From the NCBI RefSeq assembly GCF_900104445.1, contig NZ_FNJI01000008.1, positions 124,001 through 188,000 of the forward strand: DNA of 64,000 nucleotides. Direction: 5' to 3'. Both the position numbers and the translations under genes were made by a program. This document shows, piece by piece, positions 17,259-27,054 of this stretch; positions within the stretch are counted from its first letter, which is position 1, and every line of letters begins with the position of its first letter. The notes below the pieces were generated by a model. The model did no database searches. It worked only from the letters and a program-made list of their open reading frames with translations, and was not told where the DNA came from. This stretch comes from Desulforhopalus singaporensis. Lineage in GTDB: Bacteria > Desulfobacterota > Desulfobulbia > Desulfobulbales > Desulfocapsaceae.

Positions 17259-18140
17259 TCAGTTGAGGGTGACGCGATTTTTCAGGTAAGCACTGATAGC
17301 CGGCCTCATTTCGGGCAGGCTTTCTCCCTTAAGCAGGGCTGTTATCATTTCAGCAATCAACATTCCTTGTTCTTCAAGATGGATTCGCCCAAGATCATCA
17401 TTGGCCAGGGCCGGACTGCCGACATATCCATCTGTGGCTCCCATCTCCCTGAAAGTTTTCTTTCCTTCTTTCATCCCCTGCTTTATATCGATGAGTACAG
17501 GCTTTAGTGTATGATAATCCAGCTTGAGAAGATCCGTGTCTTTATGAAGTATGTAGGATGTTTCGCGAACATCCCCATGCATTTCTGTTCGTATATCAAG
17601 GCCAAGATTCCTGCACTCTTCCAATTCGCTGAGTTGCATATCTGAATACAGAAGACGCCCTGCTGTTTCAACTATCCTGACATCGTTTTCCTGCTCCACC
17701 TTCTCTATAGCTTCAAGAATTGCCTTCAGGTGAACTGAGTCTAGATGATGATTTACTATGACAATATAACGAAAACCGCTCTTTGTCAGACTTTCACAGA
17801 ATTCGGAGATAAGATTTTTAAAGGTATTTCCTGAAATAGGAAAGGTTCCAGGGAAATCTGCTGTAATCGGGGCGCAACCAAGGGGAATAACGGGAGCGAG
17901 AACAGCGTGGGTGTCAGGGCTGGATTGAGAGAGATAAGATACGGTTTTCCCGGCAATATCTTCAGCACCAAACACGTCTGTTCCTACAGGAAGGTGTGGG
18001 CCGTGCTCTTCGATCGGACTGACAGGTAACAAGACAACTGTACGGCTCTTATCAAGTTCATTGATTTCAATCCAGCTTAAATTGAGTAACCGATGAATGT
18101 TGGGAGAAGAGTCGTAATTGGCAGTATTTTTAGTTTTCAT
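17259..18140 (-). CDS. Creatininase-family metal-dependent amidohydrolase
   Basis: This 293-residue cytoplasmic protein has the creatininase fold. Seen: LLPVSPIEEHGPHLPVGTD provides the conserved Glu, His and Asp metal ligands near residues 43-55. VNHHLDSVHLKAI and TEMHGDVRETSYIL (Glu and His) supply the rest of the two-metal site. The family includes creatinine amidohydrolase, MftE-type peptidases and the riboflavin-biosynthesis formamide hydrolase ArfB, so the reaction cannot be fixed. The start at 18140 overlaps the end of the thioesterase gene by 11 bases, so the two are translationally coupled. It converges on the radical SAM gene; no clean terminator is visible between them. Confidence 0.85.
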   Translation of the reverse strand: MKTKNTANYDSSPNIHRLLNLSWIEINELDKSRTVVLLPVSPIEEHGPHLPVGTDVFGAEDIAGKTVSYLSQSSPDTHAVLAPVIPLGCAPITADFPGTFPISGNTFKNLISEFCESLTKSGFRYIVIVNHHLDSVHLKAILEAIEKVEQENDVRIVETAGRLLYSDMQLSELEECRNLGLDIRTEMHGDVRETSYILHKDTDLLKLDYHTLKPVLIDIKQGMKEGKKTFREMGATDGYVGSPALANDDLGRIHLEEQGMLIAEMITALLKGESLPEMRPAISAYLKNRVTLN

Positions 18141-18552
18141 TTTTGAATTTCAAGATCTGTTCTCTGATATCTTCGGGTATACTGCAGGGAACAATTGGGT
18201 TTTTGGATAAATTGACCGCTACTACTGTTAATTTTACTGTAATTCGTGTCTCCCCGATACATTCTGCTTCTACACCAAGAGTAATGGAACTTGTTCCAGT
18301 GCTAATTACTTGTAATTTCCATTCCAATACATCCTCAAGGCGACTTGGCCGTTGAAAATCTACGTTCAGATTTTTTATCGGAAACCCTATTTTACGGTCG
18401 AGATTCATGGTGCCCAGTGAGATTCCCAGCCCGTCAGCAAACCAATCTTCAAAATGACGATGCAACATAAGAATGTAGTTGGGGTAGAAAACGATGCCGG
18501 CGGGGTCGCAATCCTCAAACCGAACCTTCCTGTGGTGAGTAAACATTGACAT
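18130..18552 (-). CDS. Acyl-CoA thioesterase, 4-hydroxybenzoyl-CoA thioesterase family
   Basis: This 140-residue hotdog-fold thioesterase hydrolyses an acyl-CoA or aroyl-CoA to the free acid. Seen: VRFEDCDPAGIVFYPNYI near residues 10-27 contains the DPAGIVFYPNY motif with the catalytic aspartate of the Pseudomonas 4-hydroxybenzoyl-CoA thioesterase type. IGFPIKNLNVDFQRPSRLED follows the typical second block. Length is normal. It is the first gene of a two-gene minus-strand unit with the creatininase-family gene and is preceded by an A/T-rich leader with repeats. It may recover CoA from dead-end intermediates of the neighbouring pathway. Confidence 0.87.
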   Translation of the reverse strand: MSMFTHHRKVRFEDCDPAGIVFYPNYILMLHRHFEDWFADGLGISLGTMNLDRKIGFPIKNLNVDFQRPSRLEDVLEWKLQVISTGTSSITLGVEAECIGETRITVKLTVVAVNLSKNPIVPCSIPEDIREQILKFKNEN

Positions 18553-18840
18553 GAGAAATCCGGGCTAAACGTTAAGCAATTAAAATCACTTTTGATACGA
18601 GTAAAAGGTGGATATGTATATTAGGTACATATGTATTATCGTAATTTGTGTTTTTTGTGTTATTATATCTTGTTATATGTATATCATGTTTAGTGGTAAA
18701 CACACCGTGTATTGTATAATGCGATTACAATGTAGTCATAATTGAGCTGTATTTCCAGGTGTTTCTGTAAAATTATTTGGTATCTCCTTATTAGATATCC
18801 GAAAATTGATCTTGCAACAATAAAGAGGAGTCTAGGTTAA
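18553..18840 (-). promoter_or_regulatory. A/T-rich leader with three ATATGTAT repeats
   Basis: This non-coding region upstream of the thioesterase gene is strongly A/T-rich. It carries three copies of ATATGTAT at 18612, 18629 and 18675. The first copy's ATATGTA and TACATAT (18626-18632), seven bases further on, form an inverted repeat. Repeats like this in front of a gene are typical of operator clusters, but no regulator can be named and no promoter stands out. Confidence 0.4.
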
Positions 18841-19438
18841 GTCGTTTTCTCATTGAATGTGAAGACCACTTCTTATTTGCCTCATTCATCTGTGTGTCCG
18901 GTAAATTTAATAAATTCTTCTTTAATAGTCTGTTTCGCATTATCCAGACCAGATATCCACGTCTTTCGTTGATGCCATGACGCTATAGACCAAAAATCTG
19001 CTCACACTATTTGACTGTATCCTTTATGGAGCAGTTGCTGGCCTTCCGAACGATTGTGGTGCCGGTTGTTGTAACCCTGAGAAACGTTATACTTTTGCTG
19101 GGTAACGATTTGATCATTTGCACGATAAAAGGTCGCAATCCTCTATTTGGCTAGTGGGAAAAGGTCGGGTCTTGCTTGAGAAGGTCAAAAATTCGCTGTT
19201 CGGCCTGTGGCTGACTCAGGCCGTCAATTCCAAACGGTCTGGGGGCGTTGTCCGCACTGAAATATCAGGATGAGGTGAGAAGGGTAAGCCGGGCTCCTTC
19301 GGGCTTACCCTTAAACGGCGCGAAGGGACCGTCCCGGCAGGTGAATCAGGTCGGGTTGCAATGTGCCCTGATCTACCCCTTTATGAGGTGCTGCCCAAAG
19401 GGGCGCAGATTTCCTTCGTCCAGGGCGGCGGTTACATT
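18841..19438. other. Gene-poor junction with decayed-looking sequence and an 11-bp hairpin
   Basis: No intact gene is visible. On the minus strand a 37-codon stretch (19154-19264, ending in TAG) reads plausibly as protein (LSQPQAEQRIFDLLKQDP) but lies behind a TGA and has no start. A perfect inverted repeat has arms AAGGGTAAGCC (19280-19290) and GGCTTACCCTT (19302-19312) with an 11-base loop and no T tract. The region marks the change from the more A/T-rich catabolic block to the isobutyryl-CoA mutase regulon and looks like debris from rearrangement. Confidence 0.4.
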
Positions 19439-19591
19439 TTAAAAGAGCGAAGCAATAAACGAAGAGGCCTCTTCATCGTCGAGACGATCGACAAACTTGA
19501 AGTTCAGCTCGGAACGGCTGCCGTAAAAAAACGATTTCCTGAACTGTTCAAACGTTTCCCTACAGAAGGTCTCTTCGCTTATAACTGTTTT
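19439..19591 (-). pseudogene. 50-codon coding-like stretch directly after, and in frame with, the icmF stop
   Basis: Reading on past the TAA stop of the mutase gene in the same frame gives 50 codons ending in TAA at 19439. They include ETFEQFRKSFFYGSRSELN and FKFVDRLDDEEASSFIASLF. The composition is strikingly protein-like. There is no ATG, GTG or TTG start and no separate ribosome site. The mutase itself ends at the family's usual C-terminus (GGQYRRNM), so this is not its missing tail. It is either the remnant of a downstream gene that lost its start or a readthrough extension. The family is not recognised. Confidence 0.4.
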
Positions 19592-22500
19592 TTACATGTT
19601 GCGACGGTATTGTCCGCCTACTTTATAAAGAGAATCGCAGATCTGTCCAAGACTGCAGCTCTTTACCGTATCGAGCAGTTCTGCAAAAATATTACCGCCG
19701 CTCAACGCAACTTCCCTGAGTCTTGCAAGGGCCTGTTCCGACTCTTGCTCATGGGCCTTGTGGAACCGATCGAGCCTCGCGATCTGTTCGTCCTTGTCCT
19801 CCTTGGTAGCCCTGGCCAGCTGCAGAGTGGCGGTCTGCTTGGAAAAGTCGGTGTCGGGGTTGCGGAAGGTGTTTACCCCTATTATCGGATATTCTCCGGA
19901 ATGCTTGAGGTGCTCATAGTACATCGACTCTTCCTGGATCTTGGAGCGCTGATATCCGGTTTCCATGGCACCCAGGACCCCGCCGCGATCATTTAATTTG
20001 TCAAATTCAGCGAGTACCGCTTCTTCCACCAGGTCGGTCAGTTCCTCCACCACGAAACTCCCCTGGTTCGGGTTTTCGGATTTAGCCAACCCCCATTCCC
20101 TGTTGATTATCATCTGGATCGCCAGCGCTCTCCTGACCGATTCACTGCTGGGAGTGGTGATCGCCTCGTCATAGGCGTTGGTGTGCAGGCTGTTGCAGTT
20201 GTCGTAGATGGCACAGAGCGCCTGGAGCGTGGTTCTGATGTCGTTGAACTGAATATCCTGACTGTGCAGGGACCGACCTGAGGTCTGGATATGGTACTTG
20301 AGACGCTGGGATGAAGTCGAGGCCCCGTATTTTTCCTTCATGGCGACCGCCCAGATTCTTCGGGCCACCCTGCCGATGACGGTGTACTCGGGATCCATTC
20401 CGTTGGAGAAAAAGAACGACAGGTTGGGAGCGATCTGGTCGATGTCCATCCCCCGCGACAGGTAATATTCCACATAGGTGAAGCCGTTTGAGAGGGTAAG
20501 GGCCAGCTGGGTGATCGGATTGGCCCCGGCTTCAGCGATATGGTATCCGGACACGGAGACGGAGTAGAAATTCTTTACCTGGTTGGCGATGAAATACTCC
20601 TGGATATCACCCATCATCTTCAGGGCGAATTCGATGGAAAAAATGCAGGTATTCTGTCCCTGATCCTCCTTGAGAATGTCGGCCTGAACGGTTCCCCTGA
20701 CGCTAGTCAGTACCTGCTTTTTAATACCTTTATACTCATCTTCGGTGGGCTGCCGGTCGTTTTCCTCGACAAAATGGTCGATCTGCTGGTCGATTGCGGT
20801 ATTCATGAACATGGCGAGGATGATCGGCGCGGGTCCGTTGATCGTCATGGATACCGAGGTGGTGGGGGAGCAGAGTTCAAAACCGTCATACAGCAGCTTG
20901 ACGTCGTCAAGCGAGCAGATCGATACCCCCGAGGTGCCTACCTTGCCGTAAATATCGGGCCTTATCGCCGGATCCCAGCCGTACAGGGTCACGGAATCGA
21001 ATGCGGTCGAGAGCCGTTTCGCCTCATAATTGCCGGAAAGAAGTTTGAACCGGGCGTTGGTCTGGGCGGGTCCTCCCTCGCCGGCAAACATCCTGGTCGG
21101 GTCCTCCCCGGTACGTTTGAGCGGGAAAACGCCGCCGGTATAAGGAAAGTACCCGGGCAGGTTTTCCCGGCGCATCCATGAATAGATATCAGCAGGGTCG
21201 GTAAATCTGGGCAGGCTCAGTTTCGGAATCTTTAAGTGGGAGAGGGACGTGGTGTAGAGCGGGACACGGATCTCCTTGTTCCGCACCGAATAGACATATT
21301 CGTCTCCTGCGTAGGCGTCTTTCATTTTCTGCCACTGAGTCAGCAGTTCCTCCGTCTCCCTGGCAACGTTCTGTTTGGCGCTGCTGCTCTCATTTTTTAG
21401 AACCTCAAGGGCGGTGTCGTATTGCAGTTCTTCTTTTTCCGACAGTATTCTGGCGCTTTCTGACAAATGGGTGTAGGCGCGGAGCGCTTTGGCCTGTTTC
21501 TCGGTCGCACCGTGATATTTCCTGATAGATGAACTTATCTCGGAGAGATAGCGCAACCGGTCCGAGGGGATGACGATTGATCTTGAAGAAGGAGTTTTCT
21601 TGCTCGGCCGCGCCAGTTTCGGCTCCAGCTTGAGTGGTGTCTTGTCGGCCAGCTGGTCGATTATCCCATGATAGAGCGAGGTGACGCCGTCATCGTTGAA
21701 CTTGGACGCAATGGTGCCGTAGACCGGCATCTCCTCAAGGGGGGTTGCAAATTGTTTACGGTTGCGCTGGACCTGTTTGCGGATGTCTCTGAAGGCGTCC
21801 TCGCTGCCCTTTTTCTCAAATTTGTTCACCACAATGAGGTCGGCGTAATCGAGCATGTCGATCTTTTCAAGTTGGGAAGGCGCGCCGAACTCACTTGTCA
21901 TTACGTATATCGAGATGTCTGCAATATCGGTTATCTTGGAGTCTCCCTGGCCGATCCCTGCGGTTTCGGCGATGATCAGGTCAAATCCCGCACCTTTGGC
22001 AACCTGTATCGCTTCGGGCAGGGCTTCGGAAACCTCGGTCGCCGAGCTCTGGGTCGCGAGACTGCGCATATAGATGTTGTCCGAGCCTGAGATCGAATTC
22101 ATCCTGATGCGGTCACCCAGCAGGGCGCCGCCCGTTTTTCTCCTGGTCGGATCACAGCTGATTATCGCGATCTTGATATCCTTGATGTCGAGCAAAAACC
22201 TGACAATGATCTCATCGGTAAGAGACGATTTTCCCGCTCCGCCTGTTCCGGTGATGCCGATGACCGGACAGTTGTGTTTTTCCACCAGCGGCTCAAGGGA
22301 CGAGAGCAGTTCGGCAAGCTTGGCGTTATCGGATGTTTTGGCCTGCTGCACGGCGCTTATAAAGCCGCCAATGGTTTTCGGGCTGGTCACCGCAAGCTCG
22401 CCCGGATTGAGCGAATGAAAAGGGAGGGTCGAAAAATCAAGTTGCTCGATCATGTGGTTGATCATCCCCTGCAGCCCCATGCTTGCGCCGTCTTCCGGTG

Positions 22501-22870
22501 AATAAATTTTGGTGACTCCATAGGCTTCAAGCTCTTTGATCTCGTCGGCGACAATAACGCCGCCACCACCACCGAATACCTTGATGTGGGACGCATTTTT
22601 TTCCTTCAAAAGGTCGATCATGTATTTGAACGCCTCTACATGACCGCCCTGGTAGCTCGACATGGCGATCCCCTGGGCATCTTCTTCTATGGCGGTGTCG
22701 ACCAGTTCCTGGACAGACCTGTTATGGGCAAGATGAATGACTTCTACCCCGGAATCCTGCAGTATGCGCCGCATGATGTTGGTGGAGGCGTCATGTCCGT
22801 CAAAAAGAGATGTGGCCGTGATTACGCGAACAACGTTTTTGGGTTTATAAATTTCGACATCCTCGTGCAT
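19592..22870 (-). CDS. icmF: Fused isobutyryl-CoA mutase (B12-dependent) with G-protein chaperone domain
   Basis: This 1092-residue protein interconverts isobutyryl-CoA and n-butyryl-CoA with adenosylcobalamin. Seen, in order: a B12-binding domain ([10 protein letters not shown] with the cobalt-ligating histidine near residue 24, then MSSYQGGH), a MeaB-like GTPase domain with P-loop GTGGAGKSS near residue 210 and [18 protein letters not shown], and the mutase barrel from about residue 560 ([35 protein letters not shown]). This order and the [12 protein letters not shown] segment distinguish IcmF from methylmalonyl-CoA mutase. The start at 22870 has a strong AGGAGG site nine bases upstream; an upstream in-frame ATG at 22894 is rejected. 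It lies downstream of the TetR gene in the same orientation and would channel isobutyrate into butyrate oxidation. Confidence 0.95.
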   Translation of the reverse strand: MHEDVEIYKPKNVVRVITATSLFDGHDASTNIMRRILQDSGVEVIHLAHNRSVQELVDTAIEEDAQGIAMSSYQGGHVEAFKYMIDLLKEKNASHIKVFGGGGGVIVADEIKELEAYGVTKIYSPEDGASMGLQGMINHMIEQLDFSTLPFHSLNPGELAVTSPKTIGGFISAVQQAKTSDNAKLAELLSSLEPLVEKHNCPVIGITGTGGAGKSSLTDEIIVRFLLDIKDIKIAIISCDPTRRKTGGALLGDRIRMNSISGSDNIYMRSLATQSSATEVSEALPEAIQVAKGAGFDLIIAETAGIGQGDSKITDIADISIYVMTSEFGAPSQLEKIDMLDYADLIVVNKFEKKGSEDAFRDIRKQVQRNRKQFATPLEEMPVYGTIASKFNDDGVTSLYHGIIDQLADKTPLKLEPKLARPSKKTPSSRSIVIPSDRLRYLSEISSSIRKYHGATEKQAKALRAYTHLSESARILSEKEELQYDTALEVLKNESSSAKQNVARETEELLTQWQKMKDAYAGDEYVYSVRNKEIRVPLYTTSLSHLKIPKLSLPRFTDPADIYSWMRRENLPGYFPYTGGVFPLKRTGEDPTRMFAGEGGPAQTNARFKLLSGNYEAKRLSTAFDSVTLYGWDPAIRPDIYGKVGTSGVSICSLDDVKLLYDGFELCSPTTSVSMTINGPAPIILAMFMNTAIDQQIDHFVEENDRQPTEDEYKGIKKQVLTSVRGTVQADILKEDQGQNTCIFSIEFALKMMGDIQEYFIANQVKNFYSVSVSGYHIAEAGANPITQLALTLSNGFTYVEYYLSRGMDIDQIAPNLSFFFSNGMDPEYTVIGRVARRIWAVAMKEKYGASTSSQRLKYHIQTSGRSLHSQDIQFNDIRTTLQALCAIYDNCNSLHTNAYDEAITTPSSESVRRALAIQMIINREWGLAKSENPNQGSFVVEELTDLVEEAVLAEFDKLNDRGGVLGAMETGYQRSKIQEESMYYEHLKHSGEYPIIGVNTFRNPDTDFSKQTATLQLARATKEDKDEQIARLDRFHKAHEQESEQALARLREVALSGGNIFAELLDTVKSCSLGQICDSLYKVGGQYRRNM

Positions 22871-22979
22871 GGTCTTACTCCTCCTGTCAAACAAAAGGCG
22901 GCCGCTTTTTTAAACTTGCTCTGCCGGCCTCCCGGGGTTGTATTGATTTGCCCTGTCTGGGAATAATCCTGAAAAAAAG

Positions 22980-23630
22980 TTATCTTCCTCTACCGTGCAA
23001 AAAACTCATGATGAATGCGGTCTGTTGCCTGGTGTATTCATCAAGGGTGAAATTTTTTGAAAAATACCAGCGTCTAAACGACCAGGTATGTCCAATTACT
23101 GAGATATTGTGGCCGATCAGGTTGATAATATGGCTGTCAAGTTCCGGGAGCTTGCCGTCTCTTATCAGCGTGTGCATGGCCTCTACGAACAGATTGGTAA
23201 TCCTCAGTTCACCTTCGAGCACCTTCTGCTGCCATTTGGCGGGCAAAAACTGCGTCACCTGATACAGCAGCAGGATATGGTCGCTCATCCGGTCGCAAAC
23301 CAGAAAGAACGCTCTTATGACATCCGCCAGGGGCTCCCTCTCTGTTTTCGATCTGGACAGCGCCTCCATCACCCCTTTTTCAACTTCCAGATGAATGGCG
23401 TTGCAGACGAGGAAGAGCACGTCTTCCTTTGATGAGACATACTCGTAGAGAGAGCCTATGGACAAACCTGTCTCTTTGGCCAGTGCCCTGGTCGTGGTTT
23501 TATGGTAGCCGTGACGGACGAGAAGCTTGACGGCGGCATCAACTATCTGGCCGCGGCGCTTGTTAACGAGTTCCCGGTTCTTTATCTGGGTTACAACTTC
23601 CTGGGAAGCTGATGTTATTGGTCTCATCAT
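22980..23630 (-). CDS. TetR/AcrR-family transcriptional regulator
   Basis: This 216-residue one-component repressor-type protein has an N-terminal helix-turn-helix: VNKRRGQIVDAAVKLLVRHG then TTTRALAKETGLSIGSLYEY, near residues 23-65. That is the canonical TetR DNA-binding pattern, followed by SSKEDVL. The C-terminal ligand domain is variable, as usual. It lies between acyl-CoA dehydrogenase and icmF on the minus strand, which argues that it senses an acyl-CoA and controls this regulon. A matching pair of candidate operators lies between the divergent operons at 27.0-27.3 kb. No copy of that operator is visible near its own start. The start is ATG 23630 or the adjacent in-frame ATG at 23627; no clear ribosome site. 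Confidence 0.9.
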   Translation of the reverse strand: MMRPITSASQEVVTQIKNRELVNKRRGQIVDAAVKLLVRHGYHKTTTRALAKETGLSIGSLYEYVSSKEDVLFLVCNAIHLEVEKGVMEALSRSKTEREPLADVIRAFFLVCDRMSDHILLLYQVTQFLPAKWQQKVLEGELRITNLFVEAMHTLIRDGKLPELDSHIINLIGHNISVIGHTWSFRRWYFSKNFTLDEYTRQQTAFIMSFLHGRGR

Positions 23631-23763
23631 CAGTTGGTTGGCTACCGCAAATTTGTTTGACGATGGTTGTCGGCGAAAAGATTAGTCAGGTGCCACCAAC
23701 CACCGCAAAACCTGTCCTGGATTCAGCGTATCGCTACTTTTAACCTGAAGGTTTCTGCATCAA

Positions 23764-23780
23764 CCCGCACCAGGTGCGGG
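23764..23780. other. Short GC-rich palindrome between tetR and acyl-CoA dehydrogenase
   Basis: CCCGCAC and GTGCGGG flank a 3-base loop. No T tract follows on either strand, so I do not call it a terminator; it may be an mRNA-stability hairpin separating the dehydrogenase message from the regulator message. Confidence 0.35.
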
Positions 23781-23822
23781 CTGGTTGCATTGATAACCTG
23801 ACAAAGTCGCGGGATTTGGCAG

Positions 23823-24968
23823 TTACCTGGTAATGGAACTGCCGATCACCATCCTCTGTACTTCGCTTGTCCCTTCATAAATTTCGGTTATCTTGGCATC
23901 GCGCATCATGCGCTCGACTGGAAAGTCGCGGGTGTATCCGTATCCACCCAGGACCTGAACCGCCTGGGTTGTCACCTTCATTGCTGTCTCACTGGCCATC
24001 AGCTTGGCCATTGCCGATGCCTGGGAGTAGGATTTTCCATTGCTTGCCAGGTAAGCCGCCTGGTAGACCAGGAGCCTGGACGCCTGTATCTGGGTAGCCA
24101 TGTCGGCAAGCTGGAACTGGATACCCTGGAAATTTGCTATCGGAGTATCGAACTGTTTGCGCTCCTTGGCATATTCGACCGCAGCTTCGTAGGCGCCCTG
24201 GGCGATGCCCAGCGCCTGTGAGGCTATTCCTATCCGGCCGCCATCAAGGGTCTTCATGGCAACCTTGAACCCTTCTCCTTCGTTTCCGAGGAGATTGGCC
24301 TCCGGGACGGCGCAGTTCTCAAAGATAAGCTCAACGGTCGGTGAGCTCCTGATGCCAAGTTTTTCCTCTTTTTTGCCAAAGGAAAATCCAGGGGTGCCCT
24401 TTTCCACGATAAAGGCGCTGATGCCGTGATGTTTTTGCGCCTCCTTGTCCGTTCTGGCAAAAACCACGTAAGTGTCCGCATCACCGGCGTTGGTGATAAA
24501 AATCTTGGTACCGTTGATAATCCAGGAGCCGTTTTCCTTTCTTGCAGTGGTCTTGGTACCGCCGGCATCGGTACCGGCGGAAGGTTCGGTGAGGCCGAAA
24601 GCGCCCAGTTTCTCGCCTGCTGCAAGCGGGGTCAGGTATTTCTGTTTCTGTTCCTCGGTACCGAACAGGTAGATGGGATTGGCGCATAAGGACAGATGGG
24701 CGGAAAGGGTTACCCCTGTCGACGCGCACACTCTTGAAAGTTCCTCGACGGCGATTGCGTAGCTCAGATAATCGGCTCCGGCACCACCGTATTTTTCGGG
24801 AAAAACAATACCGGTCAGACCCAGCTCCCCAAGTCGGTCGAACATCAGGGGCCTGTCAAAACGTTCTTCTTCATCGCGAATCTTGGCTGTCGGAGCAATT
24901 TCTTCTTCAGCGAATTCTCGAACCATCTCTTTAATGAGATTCTGTTCCTCAGTCAGTTCAAAAATCAT
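23823..24968 (-). CDS. Acyl-CoA dehydrogenase, short/branched-chain type
   Basis: This 381-residue FAD-dependent dehydrogenase is likely for butyryl-CoA or a branched short-chain acyl-CoA, and donates to EtfAB. Seen: [20 protein letters not shown] start, [15 protein letters not shown] (FAD loop), [38 protein letters not shown] and the catalytic base region [14 protein letters not shown]. The length is standard for the short-chain subgroup. GGAG lies before ATG 24968. It follows the acyl-CoA synthetase on the minus strand with a 147-base gap containing a hairpin, and precedes the TetR gene. The context (IcmF, synthetase) fits the oxidation of butyryl-CoA made from isobutyrate. Confidence 0.95.
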   Translation of the reverse strand: MIFELTEEQNLIKEMVREFAEEEIAPTAKIRDEEERFDRPLMFDRLGELGLTGIVFPEKYGGAGADYLSYAIAVEELSRVCASTGVTLSAHLSLCANPIYLFGTEEQKQKYLTPLAAGEKLGAFGLTEPSAGTDAGGTKTTARKENGSWIINGTKIFITNAGDADTYVVFARTDKEAQKHHGISAFIVEKGTPGFSFGKKEEKLGIRSSPTVELIFENCAVPEANLLGNEGEGFKVAMKTLDGGRIGIASQALGIAQGAYEAAVEYAKERKQFDTPIANFQGIQFQLADMATQIQASRLLVYQAAYLASNGKSYSQASAMAKLMASETAMKVTTQAVQVLGGYGYTRDFPVERMMRDAKITEIYEGTSEVQRMVIGSSITR

Positions 24969-25070
24969 TTCTTTCTCCAGAAAAGCTATATTATTCTCGT
25001 GTTTGCTCTGACCGCCGGAATCTCTCTTTCGATTGTCATCGGCGCCAAAATTCCGGACCGGGTCAATTGG

Positions 25071-25103
25071 CCGGCAAGGGGATAAAAGAACTCCCCCTGC
25101 CGG
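25071..25103 (-). other. Hairpin downstream of the acyl-CoA synthetase gene
   Basis: Arms at 25071-25081 and 25093-25103 pair over 11 bases with one mismatch (CCGGCA on the outside), with an 11-base loop, 12 bases past the synthetase stop. No T tract follows on the minus strand. It could partially terminate or protect the synthetase message relative to the downstream dehydrogenase and regulator. Confidence 0.45.
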
Positions 25104-25115
25104 GTTATGGATCGA

Positions 25116-26885
25116 TTACTGTTTCTTCTTGGAGCTCAGTTCAGGAAAATCCCAGTAGAAGTATTCCTGGCGCTCGCCGCCGTCACCCTTGGCCTTTCTG
25201 TCTATTTCCTGTTGCCGCAGTTCCACCCGGCGGATTTTGCCGGACAAGGTCTTGGGGACCTCCGGTACGAATTCAATGATCCGCGGGATCTTGAATTTGG
25301 CAAGGATGTCGATGGTATGCTGGAATAACTCTTTTGCCAGATCCGGTGACGGCTCCACCCCATGTTTTAAGATGACAAAGGCTTTTACCAGCTGGTGCCT
25401 CTTTTCGTCGGGTACGCCGACGATCGCCGATTCGGCGACGGCGTCATGTTCGAGCAGGGCGCTTTCGACCTCAAACGGGCCGATACGAAAATCCGAAGAC
25501 TTGATGACATCATCGCTTCTTCCTACAAACCACCAGTACCCGTCTTCATCGCGGGACGCCCGGTCGCCGGTGTAGTAATAATTGTCAACAAAAACACCCG
25601 CCATCTTTTCGGGGTTGCCGATATATTCGGTAAACAGCCCTATGGCACGCCATTTATCAAGCTTAACTACGATATGACCGGGCTCGTCGGCGACGGTAAT
25701 TTCCTTGCCGTCGTCGTCAACAAGGGCGACGTCATACAGGAAGGAAGGCTGGCCGAAGGAGCCGGAGCGCATCTTGCCATTCATCCAGGGATGGTTGCCG
25801 ATCATTGCTGTGGATTCGGTCTGGCCGTAAAAATCCCTGATCTCGGTTCCGGTCAACTCCCTCCACCTGGAAATGACTTCGGGGTTGAGAGGTTCGCCGG
25901 CACCTATAGACTGGCGCAGCGCGGAGAAGTCGAACTTGGAGGTGTCAAGGTTGATGAACATTCTCCAGGCGGTGGGGGGCGCACAGAAGGTAGAGATCTT
26001 GTGGGTGGTTATCTGGGTGAGATATTTATCTCCGTCAAGCACCTTGAAATTGAATCCGGAAGCGGTGGCGCCGACGTTGAGAGGCGCGAAAAAACTTGAC
26101 CAGGCCCACTTGGCCCAGCCGGGCGCGCCCAGGTTGTGATGGATGTCGTCGGTCCTTATGCCGGTCATGACGGAAGTGGACAGATGGCCGAGCGGGTAGG
26201 AGGTGGCGGTATGTCCGACCCTCTTGGGAAGCCCCGTGGTACCTGAGGTGAAAAAGCAGAAAAGCAGATCGTCCGACCTGGTTTTTGCCGCCTCGGCTTC
26301 CACCGATTCACCCGAGAGGTCGTCGTAGCTTGTCCAGCCCTCTTTGTCCCCGAGGACAATCTTGATCTTCGGTGCAACGTTTTTTGCCTGAAGCGCTTCG
26401 TCTATTATGTCGGTGTAGATGGCGTCGGCAACGATAGAATCGGGCGGGTAGGTTTCAAACCGGAATTCAAGCTCTCTCACAGTCATGGTGGTAGCGGTCG
26501 GCACCGCAACGAGACCACCCTTGACGCAGGCAAGGCTGGCGAACCAGGTCTCCGGAACGATGGGCACCATCATGTACATGTTGTCACCCTTGGCCACATT
26601 CTTGTTTCTCAGACTATTGAGACATTGATTGGCCCGGAAGCAGAATTCCTGATAGGTGAACGATTTGCTCTCACCTGTTTCCGTATCCGCCCAGACAAGA
26701 GCGGTTTTGTCAGCTCTTTCTTTGACGTGAAGTCCCTCAAAAATTTCTTCTGCCCAATTGAAGTGTTCAGGAAGCTCCATGAAGTTGAGTTTCTCGAAAA
26801 AAGCTTTGGCTGCGTCTTTTTTGCGATCATCATCTGCCATCATGTTGATGTCCATAACTTCCCGATACAGATTTTGCATGCTCAT
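25116..26885 (-). CDS. AMP-forming short/medium-chain acyl-CoA synthetase
   Basis: This 589-residue ANL-family enzyme activates a short-chain fatty acid with ATP and CoA. Seen: CFFTSGTTGLPKRVGH (phosphate loop), FYGQTES, YYTGDRASRDEDGYWWFVGR and the C-terminal catalytic lysine in PKTLSGKIRRVELR. The length and the segment GAPGWAKWAWSSFFAPL place it in the acetyl-CoA-synthetase/ACSM branch. The start is set at ATG 26885 (MSMQNLYREV) because AAGGAG lies seven bases upstream; an in-frame ATG at 26924 is unsupported. It is the first gene of the minus-strand operon, starting 144 bases from a candidate operator. Isobutyrate or butyrate is the most economical substrate given IcmF in the same operon. 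Confidence 0.92.
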   Translation of the reverse strand: MSMQNLYREVMDINMMADDDRKKDAAKAFFEKLNFMELPEHFNWAEEIFEGLHVKERADKTALVWADTETGESKSFTYQEFCFRANQCLNSLRNKNVAKGDNMYMMVPIVPETWFASLACVKGGLVAVPTATTMTVRELEFRFETYPPDSIVADAIYTDIIDEALQAKNVAPKIKIVLGDKEGWTSYDDLSGESVEAEAAKTRSDDLLFCFFTSGTTGLPKRVGHTATSYPLGHLSTSVMTGIRTDDIHHNLGAPGWAKWAWSSFFAPLNVGATASGFNFKVLDGDKYLTQITTHKISTFCAPPTAWRMFINLDTSKFDFSALRQSIGAGEPLNPEVISRWRELTGTEIRDFYGQTESTAMIGNHPWMNGKMRSGSFGQPSFLYDVALVDDDGKEITVADEPGHIVVKLDKWRAIGLFTEYIGNPEKMAGVFVDNYYYTGDRASRDEDGYWWFVGRSDDVIKSSDFRIGPFEVESALLEHDAVAESAIVGVPDEKRHQLVKAFVILKHGVEPSPDLAKELFQHTIDILAKFKIPRIIEFVPEVPKTLSGKIRRVELRQQEIDRKAKGDGGERQEYFYWDFPELSSKKKQ

Positions 26886-27028
26886 GAGTGACTCCTTACG
26901 GTTCAGATTTGAAAGTGATTTCAAGCGGTGCTTCCTTGCTCAGCCCTGATTGTCTGTGAACTTTGCCAGTTTAAAGTCAAAAAATTGGTAGGAAATCAAG
27001 GCTGACCATCCACGCAAAACAATAAAAC

Positions 27029-27045
27029 TGAGCGCTCGATCGGTT
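27029..27045 (-). promoter_or_regulatory. Candidate TetR operator, copy 1 (synthetase side)
   Basis: TGAGCGCTCGATCGGTT matches the second copy at 27323 in 15 of 17 positions. It sits nine bases downstream of the candidate -10 of the minus-strand promoter, a position suited to repression. Its sequence style (AACCGAYCRAGCGCTCA on the other strand) resembles operators of TetR-type fatty-acid and branched-chain regulators. Confidence 0.65.
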
Positions 27046-27054
27046 GATGATTAA

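Noticed and set aside
19265-19267. TGA before a protein-like fragment considered as a selenocysteine codon, given selB in the window
   Set aside because: The sequence before the TGA is not protein-like in that frame and no start is present, so recoding is not supported.
19361-19996. Plus-strand open frame overlapping the icmF 3' end
   Set aside because: Most of it is antisense to the well-defined mutase; the non-overlapping first part has no ribosome site or recognisable motif, and the minus-strand reading there looks more protein-like.
23764-23780. CCCGCAC/GTGCGGG palindrome as a terminator
   Set aside because: No T-rich tail on either strand.
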